From assembly GCA_963277665.1 (NCBI GenBank), contig OY728133.1, positions 387,265,962-387,329,961 of the forward strand: 64,000 nucleotides of DNA. Direction: 5' to 3'. Under the pieces are notes generated by a model, which was not told where the DNA came from, did no database searches, and saw nothing but the letters and a program-made list of their open reading frames with translations. Shown piece after piece: positions 25,401 to 36,827 of the stretch. Each line of letters starts with the position of its first letter. Positions within the stretch are counted from its first letter, which is position 1. This stretch comes from Viscum album (taxonomy: Eukaryota > Streptophyta > Magnoliopsida > Santalales > Viscaceae). The position numbers and the translations under genes were made by a program.

Positions 25401-26707
25401 TTTCTCGTTCATTCTGTATACTACATAAAAATAAAAATAGGTTAATTTCTACTTGATTTAGAAACGTTAAAAAAATATTTGTTTTTTACCACATATTATA
25501 ATGTTATAACAATTATTTAATTATTTGAGTTTATATCGGATGTTTCTTTTGTTTGGTACTTGAGTCAAAAATTAACTTGATTGATGTAAATTGTCCATAT
25601 TGTCAAAAGTCCATCATCATAAGAATATTATTAATTATTAAAGTAATATATATATCCATTATATATGTATTTATAATAGTACATATTTTTGAGCTATGAA
25701 ATTAAATGCACCATTCATGGAGACGGTAGGTCATACATACGTATGAACGCTACATTCGTTTCTTTATCATATTAACAGATTGAAAACTAAATCATACATA
25801 GGTATATTATAATTACAGTATAACATCTATGTTATATATGTTACATAAGTTAATTAATGAAATAATTTTTACATTACATTAGGGAATTAATTATTCATAT
25901 CACATTGAGGGTGTGGTAGTCCACACATCCTCAAATGACTGACTAAATGGACCAAAGGATGGATTTTTTATTGAGTTTTCAGATAAACCCCCTTTTAAGG
26001 ATAAAGGGAGAAAACTCACATGGATTAAAAGATGTAGAGAAAATAAAATAACCAGGAGGTAAAAAAGTTACACAATCATCCTAGAACCAGACTACAGAAA
26101 TACCCCTCCCCAATACAACAACATAATGGAAAGACTCCACCAATGCATAACTACTCAATGATCTGTCCTGTGAAACAATTCTTGGGCCTGGAACTGATGG
26201 TTGGCTATACCCTCTCAATATTATGAATCAAAATAGACATTGGAAATTCAAGATACCTACATTTAACCCTCATTTTCATCATTTCTTTGTATAATGTCTG
26301 GTAAAATCCATCATCCCAAATACAAAACCACAAAGAAACTAATTCACACAGTAAACAACAATTCCACCTTCACTAAACTAGAGAACCAAATAAAAACATC
26401 AAAAATTATAGCTACACCACTTTATAAAACATACTAGTATATTTAGGATACTATTGTTATCATGTAATCAATGAATTACAAGATCGTAGTGAGTGGATAA
26501 GGAAAATAAAAGAAAAAATCTTCAGAGAGGACATTACCTTTAAATAGGGTAAATTATTTTTATTAGATCCAAAAGGATTCCTTAATTTTCCTTATTCCCA
26601 AGGTAAGTATTCTAATAAAAAATAAGGTATCTTGGGACCTTATTTTTAGTATAATTTGGATGATCCAATGGGATTTAGAGGTTTGAGTAAGTGGGTGGAT
26701 GTGGTGG

Positions 26708-26718
26708 CTTTTTATAAG
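26708..26718 (-). promoter_or_regulatory. TATA box of solo LTR
   Basis: The minus strand reads CTTATAAAAAG downstream of CCCCTCCTCCCT. It aligns with CTTATAAAAGG in the two LARD LTRs. Transcription would run leftwards. Confidence 0.65.
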
Positions 26719-28588
26719 AGGGAGGAGGGGCACTTTAAGAAAATTGTGAAATATTAATTTATTATAAATTAAATCTTGATTCGATATGGTCCAAAACACA
26801 ATTAGTTCTAAGATAACATTATTTGGGATTTAATACCCATCATTAAATGATTTTTAGACACATTTTGAATATTTTGTCTGACCTTATCATTTTTCTTTAA
26901 TGCTTATTTTACCCTTTTCAATTTTACAATTATATCATGTTATTTTAACATTCTAGGTTAATATAATTATCATATCATGTAAAACAACCCACAAAAAAGT
27001 AATATAAAAAATAATTGGACATATATTAACTATTTTGTAGAATCATAGATTTTTAGGAATTTAATATCATTTAATAAACCATTATATATTTTAAGTTATG
27101 AATTAAGTCAATTTTGGACACTATTCATACTTGACTTTTTTACAAATTCATATCAACTTGATCCCTTAAAAAACATTAACTCAATAATAACATGACATAT
27201 TCACCAATAGAAATGTAGATGAAATTAATTATGTAAAATAATATTTATTTTAATATTTATAATATCATTTAATTGAATATTTTATTAACGAAGTAATCAC
27301 TGCATCATCATTGTGTCATAATTAAATTTATTTATTTAATGTCTAAAAATCATAAAAAAATATATAATGATGTTGGAAATATTTTTTTATTTCTAATGAC
27401 TATTTATTGTCAAATATATCACTTATATAGCTCTATATAATATTTTTTAGTAAGAATATACGAGTTTATGTTACTTTTCTCTTTATATTTAATTAATTTT
27501 TATAACTTCTCATTATCAATTCCAAATTCCTCCCAAATACAAAAAGTTTTTCCTAAGGATGATCATTGTCAGAAATTACTCAAAAAATAGTATTAGTACA
27601 TGTATGAGTGTATTTTTATGTTATTAAAATATTATTTTTAACCTTTATTTACCAGATTTACTCCTTAACTATGGTAAATAAAAATAATTATAGAAGTCAA
27701 TATTTATAATGTACAAGAATAAAAGGTAACTATTGACACAATTTAGACCTTCTAATTCCAAATTTGGAATCTATTTTTCTAAATTCAAGAACCATAGTTT
27801 ACAAAATATAATTTAAATTTAATTCTTATTGTCAAAACTAGAATGTGGGTTTTGAAAAAGTAAAAACTACCAAAAGATTAACATGTGTTTATTTCCACAT
27901 TTAATGTAAAATTTCTAATAATGAACAAAATTAGATTAAATGGTAAAAATATATTCCATTTATAATTTAAAACTATTAAATAATATGATTTAACCATATA
28001 AATTATCTCGATGGGAAAATTTGTTTTCAATTAAAATTTATCGTATTTTTACTATTCATCAAAACATGATTGTTATTATAAAAATATCAAAAATTCAACC
28101 AAAGTAAGTTTTGATGCCTCTATTCTAAATAAGATGTTTAGTTTTTCAAATAGAACATATCAATGTTACCAAAACAATATTAAAAAATGGTTCTCGATCA
28201 AAAGGGGTTAAAACAAGATTTTAAAAATATTAGAGTATTTTAAGATTAAAATTGGATTCATTCTCATTTTAAGCCTCCAAAATTCATTGTATAAATTTAA
28301 AAACACTTAAAAAATAAATAAAATCATAATATAGTTAATTCTATTCACTCCCTCTAATACAACAGTTAGGTGTTAACTACTATTTGAAATAATAATTTTA
28401 TTGTAGTATTATTTTTTGGTATAACTCAATGTTATGTGCAAAGTATGATTTTTTAGAATCCCCTTATTGTGTATCGAGTACGCTATTAAAAAAAGCCTCC
28501 TATTTAATGTAAAATAAATATCTTATTCATAAATATTAATAGATATGAAAATTTATAATTCTATAAATACATGGGTCTTTAAGAATCA

Positions 28589-29419
28589 CTTATTTATTAG
28601 CCTTATCCTTGTATATTAACTTTTAAATTATTTAATTATAATGATTCTCTACATTTATATTAGTTAGTTTATATTTATTTTCTTTATCAAAAGAAAGTAA
28701 TTTTGATTTTTCTATACATGTTATGTAATAACCAAGAAATGTTAAGATAAATAATTCTAATAAATTATTAATATTTATTAACTATATTTTCTAGATTGAT
28801 TTTCTAAAAAATAATATTAGTTAATTTTTCAGTCAAAGGGAAAAAAATTCTATTTCTATCTAAATAAGGTTTATAAAAATTATATGGTTTTATTTAAAAG
28901 ATTTATTTAAATATTTAAATATTTAAATTTTACTAAAATATATTTACTTTTTAATTCATGGTTTCAATATTATCATATGAATAATTTTGAAAATTTTCTA
29001 AAAGATTAGATTTTTCACCGATTAGTGAAAAATAATGATTTTCATCGAAAACTATCATACAATTTAAAGAGTTTCGATATTTATAATTTTTAATGATTTA
29101 AATGTAACATTAAATAAATTAAATTCTAAATAATTAAATTATTTTGTTTATAATTAATTTTAAACTTGAATATTGTATAAAAAAAAATTTATATAAAAAT
29201 GTGTTTTTTAAAAACATATATTTCATCGTGTTTTGAGGTTTTAATTTAAGGATAAGTACTATAAATTTGTTAATTAAATTTTCTAAAATGGATTAAATCT
29301 TTTGAATCATACTAATTAATATTTTTAAATAATTTTAGAATCATTTTTTTAATAATAAATAATAAAAACAGAAAAAAATTATGGAGTTTAATGTTACAAC
29401 TTATTTACCTGTGGGTTTA
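28589..29419 (-). repeat. Terminal segment of G2 5' LTR (inferred)
   Basis: The segment ends TTATTTACCTGTGGGTTTAA near 29419, resembling TTATTTACCTGGGGTGTTACA, the outer terminus of the LARD LTRs. Summing segments 18190-20721, 22401-23517 and 28589-29419 gives an LTR of about 4.5 kb, near the 4.8 kb of its relatives. The exact end is uncertain. Confidence 0.4.
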
Positions 29420-32049
29420 AATAAATTGAAAGGGTGAAAATGAAATAAATATTTTTAGGAATCCTAATTTACACTCATATTTTTACCCTATATCATCTTA
29501 AAATTGTAAAGGTACCATTTTGGACATGTTGGGATTGAGTAATACATTAATTTATTTTAATATTTTTGAATAATCAATGTGTGTTTTCTTCCCCAATTAT
29601 AAAAGGACATGCTCTCTCGTCTTCTATCCACATTTAAAATTCATTATTAATACATGAAAATCATAAATACCATCCTTAAGTACCTCATAACATCCTATAT
29701 TATTTTTTTTGTCAAAAAAAATAACCTAAGAAGGATTTATGTATAAACATAAAGTGGTCTTCCGAAGAAGAGGTAGAATTCCTAACCGAGGAATTTATTA
29801 TTTATTTTTCTACCTCCATTAAATTTTATCAAGTGATCATAAAATAATAACATAAGTGAAATCCATAAATTATTATTTTATTACATTAATTTGGTAAATT
29901 ATATACATCTATTTCTTCAGTAAAATGGGAAATGGAGTCATCTATCTTTTGTATGGTGGACTATCACCTCACGAACTGATGTAATTAATTTTTCATCATC
30001 ACCTCTCATGGATGGTTAAAATGATGGATTTATTGTATATATATTATACTCATTAAAAAAATATCAATGTGGAAATATAATATATCATTTATTTTCTTAC
30101 CTTTTTCTTCATTAAACAATGGTAACATTGTCCATGTGTACGTGTAGATTACCACCTACTCGAAGCGATGTGATTCATTTTCATCGCCATAATACATGGT
30201 TGTTATATATATATATATATATATTTAAGGATAAAATATTATATTTATAATATATTAAACTTTATAATTATATAAATTGATACTTACCTTATTATCCTCG
30301 TGCTCTTTGAAAAATTAAAATGTTACACATGTGCACATATGACATACCATCTCTATAATTGTAACATAATTTATTTTACATGACCAAATTTCGTGGATGA
30401 TTATAAAATTATAATTAATTTTTTAAACTGATAATTATTACATTATAATTATTATAAATGTGATGCATTAATGATCTCTTTATCCATAATCTACTTATAA
30501 AATTTATTTTTAATATATCAGTAGAATATCTTCAAAACATGTGATGTGAATTCAATTGATAAAGTAATTGTATAGGTCACTGTAAAAAATAATTGAAAAG
30601 GAGTATAAAAACTGAAAAAATTTCTTCTGTAAATACAAATTAAGATAAATAGAATATGTTACAATTCATATTCGAGGTAAGGGACACTTCACCTTAAAAT
30701 CCTCATTTCAAATGTTTTAATGATTTATTTTCTAAATCACATTCTTCTAGGTTCATATTTTTAAATATATTTTACTAATGTATTTATATGGATTTTAATT
30801 AATTATAATGTAAAATTTATGAAATTTTTTTACCTTCACTAAGAGGTTTTAAAAAATAATATTGTTAAAAATTTATATATAACATTTTGACCAAATGAAA
30901 AAAATGAATTTTTAATTTAAACATAAATGACATCAACATTTTTTCCTCCATAATAACCATTATTTGATGTCAGTATTCCTTTAACTTTTTTCATTTTTTC
31001 TTCAATGAAAAACTACATTTCCATATTTTCTTGGTTTTTTAAAATAATTATTATTAATGGACTAAATATTTAAAAATCGTAAATGGTTTTTCTTATGGGT
31101 GAAAGGAATATTATAATGAGTATGATGATTAGAATTAAAATATTTCATATTTTATGATCAGGTTGTTGTTATTATAATTTTTTTACAATGATGAGGGAGC
31201 CATATATAGCTCATGATGATGGGTGTGTCTAGTATATCTCATTATTACTTGTGATACTTATATATCTCTCCAATGAAATGTGTATTGGGACAAAGTTAAC
31301 CAATTTAATTTCTCCTATGTGATTATTTCAATTTATAATGTAGTTTTTTAGTTTATTAGAGTGGTTTAATTATTATTTTTAAACTATGTCATAGGTTACC
31401 TACATGGTTTATCAATTCAGTTTATCGATTTTTATTGAAATATTATAATTTCATAGGGTTAGATAATGAAGTTATGTTTAAAGGGAAGTATATACCACTT
31501 TTATATTTTCATGATAACGTTTTCATGAGTTTTTTAGGATTGAAAATAAAAATTTATTAGTATAATTTTACCTTTTATATTTCTTATGTAATTATATATG
31601 AAAAAAAATTTAAATAATTATATTTACTTTGAATGAAAATGATTATTTTGAGCTCAATGATTATTGTGAAAAAGGAAAAAATTTATGACTATTCATGGAC
31701 TAACATCTTTATTTCATTAATTTTATATATCCCTCATAGATATGTTTAGGATATTACCATGTTTTTAAATGTTTTTTATAGGTATTTTAAGATTCATTGG
31801 GGAAAGGATGTAGTGAAGATAAAAATTGTGAATATATGTCATGAAATTAAAGCATGCTATATCATAAATGTTTTGTGTTATTAGATGAAGGGATAATGGG
31901 TGGAAGTGTTTACTTTGGGATGTAATATTTATTTTTAAATAAGTGATGGGATAATTATCTAAAACTATAAACATAAAAGATCTATTTTAGTTAAATAAAA
32001 TGAATTCTTATCAATATAATTAATTATATACATTATTTAAGGTTTTTTC
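29420..32049 (+). repeat. Inverted LTR-like fragment in AT-rich DNA
   Basis: The plus strand has AATTATAAAAGGACATGCTC (TATA at 29597-29606), then three boxes near 29960, 30134-30200 and 30320-30350. The middle box, GTAGATTACCACCTACTCGA followed by GATGTGATTC, matches the reverse complement of the GTGGTAGTCCACAC box of the LARD LTRs. The order fits a LARD-family LTR in the opposite orientation, cut off before its ends. No termini or TSD were found. An (AT)n run lies at 30204-30224. The rest, about 30400-32049, shows nothing recognisable. Confidence 0.45.
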
Positions 32050-33084
32050 TATAAGGACTCGGCCTTAAACATTACTTATTATTTAATTAAATGAATAATT
32101 CACATAGAGGATCTTTTCAGGTTTATAGTTTTAGAGAATTTGATTATTAATCATGAATTACATTCCACATTTAAAAAAAGTGGTCACATAAAAGATGATA
32201 TTCATTTTTTCCCATCGACGGAAACATATTTAAAAAAAACATGGATTCTTTCATGGAACTTCCTTGACCTTATCATCAAATCATGTACCTTTCCCTTGAC
32301 CTGTGAAAAAAATTTCAAAAACTTGGGATGAGAATAAAAAGATCAATAAGGGATATAAAAGTACGAAATGATAACATTAGTCCATGTATGAAATCATACT
32401 TTACTCATAAAACATAATCACTTTAACATACCTCATCAAATCATGAATAAATCATAGAAATCATAATACATAAAGGTAACTGAGGAATTCATAACATTCT
32501 TGCATAGAGATTAACCCTCTTGGTTATGTTTGGAATACCCATAACATTATATTCCCTAAATATCTTTGGAGAAACCTTAACGTTTAACTCCTTCGCATTA
32601 CCCAATGCATTGGAGAGCTATATCGGGCTCACCCGCCCTTATTTTATCACGGAACCATCCATCTTCATAACAATTCCCAAGAACCATAACATAATTGTAT
32701 CACATAAAACATGCATAAATGAAACATAACATTTACACATTTCAATCACAAGATATCAATACAACACATTGATATAATAAAAAAATTATGAAAACCATTT
32801 TCAATACCAAAATAAATGAAAAGTAAAACATGGTATTTATTTTCCATTAAAAAAAGGTTATGGCTTGTAGAGGAAGCTAAAACTGAAATAATGGTCATGG
32901 CGGCGGAGAAGTCATTGTTATCGCATACGTATGACAAATAAAAACATTACCTTTTGTCATTTAGTAAACAATTCGTATAAAAATTATTCCTTTTGAATAA
33001 ATGTAAATGTAAAATGCATTTATACACCATATAAAATAAAGTTGTGTATAAAACAAAATATGCCTCAATGAAAGGAGATTGAGA

Positions 33085-34085
33085 CTAAGTCCCTTACAAA
33101 GACGGTATCCTTGGATTAAGGAAAAATCAATTACATAATTATGTGTGACAAACAAATACACTAAATATAAGTGGATATTAAGTGTAAAACAATCAGATAT
33201 CATTCACACATATTCATAGAATGACATATTCAAGGAGTACAAGTATATCCCAAAGAATCAAAATTGGGTTAAGAAGTTCCCTTGCAAAAATTCGACAGCC
33301 TAATAGCGTCACTTCAAACATCAGAAAATGAGTTGATGAGTGATAAAAAGGGTATCTCATCACTTGGACATAAAATTTACATCAATAAGGATATAGATGA
33401 ACAGATCCCAACATTACAATATTTAAATTAAAAGACCCAACAAAATAAGTCTTTTAAAAAGAGGAGGGTGAAAAGTTCCCTTACCGACTTGGGTATCTTT
33501 CGAAACATACACCCCATGAAAGAAGGACAATAAAAAATTGATGTAAATAATCATAAATGAAATTATATTACACAAAGAGTTGAATAATGGGAATTATATA
33601 TACCACTCAAAGGAAATGGTGTCAAATGTAGCATAAATCCCACGGGAATAAAAGTCAGATGAAAAATCCCTTATGAAAACTCAGCAGCCTAAGGGCGCCA
33701 CTTAAAACTTCCAAAAATGGATTGATGAGATCAAATAGTGTCTCTAATAATATTAAAATAAAATTTATATAAATAGTAATATAAAACAACATCCCCCAAC
33801 ATAAAAAATAGGAGTTTAAAAGAAGTGACATAAAGGAGAGTACTTAAAAAGAAAGAGAGAGGTTGGATCTCTTACGAAAATTCGACAGCCTAACGGCGCC
33901 AATCAAATCTTCCAAATTGGATTTATGAGAGAAAATTGGGTCTCTCATCATATGAAAATAAAAATTATAGTAAGAGTAATATAAAATAACATCCTAATCA
34001 TAATAAATATGATCTTAAAAGGAATGACATAAAAGAGTGTACTTATAAAGAAAGAGGGGTAGGTTCCCTTACCTCAAGTCCGACT
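33085..34085 (-). repeat. Tandem array of about 195 bp units in 3' LTR
   Basis: TTCCCTTAC-like motifs start near 33090, 33277, 33476, 33666, 33867 and 34064, with spacings of 187, 199, 190, 201 and 197. Several units share a following ATTCGACAGCCTAACGGCGCC block and then GGATTGATGAGA...GGGTCTCTCAT. On the coding strand each unit carries GTAAGGG or a variant. It lies in the part transcribed from the TATA box at 35172. Confidence 0.8.
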
Positions 34086-34406
34086 TGACTTTTTCGTTTC
34101 TTTATATTCATGAATAATAAACTTTGGTCAATTTATAAATGATATAGGACCTCCTTTAAGGATTATTATTCAGTTCATATCAAATATTATAATGTTATAA
34201 TAATTGTTTAATAATGTTAGTTCATATCAGGCGTTTTCACTAGTGTTTGGTACATGATTAAAAAATGAACTTGTTTGAAAATGATTTCCCATGTAGTTAT
34301 ACGTAAATAATTTCCAGAATATTATTAATGATTAAAATATCATATATATCCATTAAATATTCATTTAATACTATTCCATAACATTTGGAGATAAAAAATG
34401 AAAAGC

Positions 34407-34450
34407 ACCATTCATGGAGACGGTAGGTCGTACGTACGCACGAATGCTAC
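34407..34450. promoter_or_regulatory. Conserved box 1 (CATGGAGACGGTAGGTCGTAC)
   Basis: A stretch of about 44 bases is nearly identical in the three LTRs (34407, 55861 and 25709), while flanking DNA has drifted. It contains the self-complementary CGTACGTACG. The function is unknown. It lies downstream of the LTR promoter. Confidence 0.5.
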
Positions 34451-34571
34451 TTTCATTTTTTTATCATATTAATGGAATTTAAAATAAATGAGAGATATAT
34501 ATATTATAATTACAGTATAATATATATGTTATATAGGTCACATATGTTCATTAATTTCATTCTTTATACAT

Positions 34572-34650
34572 TCCATGTATTGCATGAACGAGTCACATCA
34601 CTTGAGGGGGTGGTAGTCCACACTTCCTCGTATGAAATTATCGCATTTGC
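34572..34650. promoter_or_regulatory. Conserved box 2 (GGGGGTGGTAGTCCACAC)
   Basis: This stretch is shared by the LTRs at 34572, 56036 and 25897, and inverted at 30134. GTGGTAGTCCAC is close to a palindrome. Its conservation relative to its surroundings suggests a cis-acting role. The frame at 34472-34681 covering it is not considered a gene. Confidence 0.5.
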
Positions 34651-35171
34651 ACAACATGCAAAGAATAAAGGTATGTTTTAAATATAAAATAAAGAAGCAT
34701 ATAGTAAACATAAATACCATATATATAATATATAAAATACAGTGACATCATAATGTCCACCTTTAAAGGTGTTAAAAGAATATTGAAAAATCATCATTTC
34801 ATGAGGCAGAAAATCACCAACCACAGAAACAGTACGTTATTTAACCATTAGACGAAGGTTTTTGTGGGTGTATCTCTAATACTTATCATAAAAACATACT
34901 TGTATATTGAAGATAATGTATTTTTTACAAAATAAACGAATAAAAATAGTTTAGGGGGTTGGAGAAGAAAAATAAAACATAAGAACACAAGAGAAGACAC
35001 TACCTTTAAATCGGGTAACTCTTTTTGATTTGAGCTCAAAGGCTTCCTTGGAAAGACTTCTGCCCAAATTGAGGCTTCTAGGAGTAATAAAGGGATGTAT
35101 AGATACAAAATGGGAAGGTTTTTTCCAATCCAAAGGCTTTATAGGTGTGGGTAAAGTGGTAGAGGTGGGGG

Positions 35172-35182
35172 CCTTTTATAAG
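35172..35182 (-). promoter_or_regulatory. TATA box of LARD 3' LTR
   Basis: The minus strand reads CTTATAAAAGGCCCCC after CCCCTCCTCTCCT. It is a strong plant-type TATA box, conserved in all related LTRs. It would place the transcript start near 35145, giving a U3 of about 1.7 kb and an R-U5 of about 3.1 kb. Confidence 0.7.
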
Positions 35183-36808
35183 AGGAGAGGAGGGGCACTC
35201 TTGGAAAGTCTTCAAAAGTAACATTATTTTAAAATGATTTTCGGATTTTAAAGGGACCATAATTATATATTTCGAGGATAAGGTGATAATAGTTCAAAAT
35301 ACAAACATACAATAGGTTTTTGACAAGTGTAGGTCTTATATATTACATTATCTTTTCATTTTATTTAAATCGTTAAATAATGAGGTAATCACTGCATCAT
35401 CATGGTGTCATAAATAATTTACTTTATTTAATGTCTAAGAATTATAAAAAATATATCATGATGTAGGAAATATTTTTAGCTTTCTAAAGAACATTTATAG
35501 TCAAAAATATGACTTGTATAACCATATTTAAATTTTTTTTAGTAAAACAACACATGTTTGTGACATTTTTATTTTAATATTAAATAAAAAGTTTTTAATG
35601 TAATTTTCCTACAAAAGTGGCTCCATGGGGTCCCCAAGTTGACCCATTGATTTTCTTGGTTGGCCATGACACATACAATGAAGTTATGACATTTTTCAAG
35701 GTCATTTCATATTATTAAAACATTATTTTTACCTTAAATTACACTAATTACCTCTAATCGCGATAAAAACATAAAAGTTACTATTCACCAAAATATTATT
35801 ATAGTATCATTGAACCACATTTTACTTCCTAATGAAAACCATGTATGTCAGATTTTTCAAATTCAAAACACATAGGTGCTAAAATTTCATTTAAATGAAA
35901 AATCAGTTTTTTTAAGTACCACTTAGTGGTTTCACTATTCATCAAAAATTGATGTTTTTTAGAAAAATACAAAAAAATTACTCTAAGATATATTTGATAT
36001 TCCAAATTCAAAAATGACGTATATTATAAAAAATTCAAAAAAAATATAAGTTACACTAATTAATTTAATAATTAATTCCCACTGTCATAACAAATAGCGT
36101 ATTTTTATGAAACAATACATATCAAAAGATTGACACTAGTTTAAGTCCAATTTCAAATTGAAATTAATTACAATGACCACTATTCGATTAAATGGAAAAA
36201 ATATATTCTAATTTAACTTTAAAACCAATTCAAAAGATAATCTAATCATATTAAAAAATTAGATTAAAAAGTGGTTTTGAATTAAAATAAATCATTTTTT
36301 ACTATTCATTAAAAAATGAACTTTATCCGAAAAATACCAAAAATTTACACAAAGTAAATTTTACTATCCCGATTCAAAAGAAGAATTTTATTTTGTCAAA
36401 TATGACACATAAAATTTTCAAAAATTGGATTTAAAATAGGTTCTCCATTAAAAGGCGTTTAATCGACCTTTTAAATAATATTAGAATGTTTACGCTTAAA
36501 ATTGGATTCATTCGCATTTTTAATCCTATAACATTTATTGTAAAAAGTAAAAATATTTGACAAACATATATAATCATTTTGTAGTTAGTTCTGTTCTTTC
36601 CCTTCATTACAATGGCTAGGTGTTAACTACCATTTAAAATAAAATTATTTTATTATTATAGTGCAATGTAAGATTTCAGAGGAACTAGTTGTTGCGTATT
36701 GGGTAAGCCACCAAGCATAGAGTTCCCTTTAAATTAATATTAATATTTTATTAAAAAATAAAGATAAATACAAAAATGCAATATTCTTTATTTACCTGGG
36801 GTGTTACA

Positions 36809-36827
36809 TCCTTCCCCCCTTTTTTGA
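36809..36827 (-). other. LARD polypurine tract
   Basis: The coding strand reads CAAAAAAGGGGGGAAGGA directly before the LTR start TGTAACACC. It is preceded by CGAGGACGCAATT, a sequence typical of the 3' end of plant gypsy interiors. Confidence 0.85.

Larger units (their letters stand above)
23523..28583 (-). repeat. Solo LTR of the LARD-like family (about 5.06 kb)
   Basis: The plus strand begins TGCAAGGCCCCATCCTTAAG and ends GGGTCTTTAAG. These align with the ends of the LTRs at 32050 and 38827 (TATAAGGACCC..., ...GGGGTGTTACA). Exact 5 bp TSDs, AATCA, flank it at 23518-23522 and 28584-28588, and no PBS or polypurine tract adjoins it. This is the signature of recombination between two LTRs of one element. 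Shared internal landmarks are the GGAGACGGTAGGTC box (25709-25755), the GTGGTAGTCCACAC box (25897-25945), the TATA box (26708-26718) and tandem units near 24820-25400. Confidence 0.85.
32050..36808 (-). repeat. LARD-like element 3' LTR
   Basis: The plus strand starts TATAAGGACTCGG (probably TG... originally) and ends CCTGGGGTGTTACA. The coding strand therefore begins TGTAACACCCCAGG, a common gypsy LTR start. It contains the six-unit tandem array (33085-34085), two conserved boxes and a TATA box. At 32786-32790 it holds ATTATG within AAAAAATTATGAAAACC, the unoccupied counterpart of the SIRE insertion site in the partner LTR. Confidence 0.85.
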
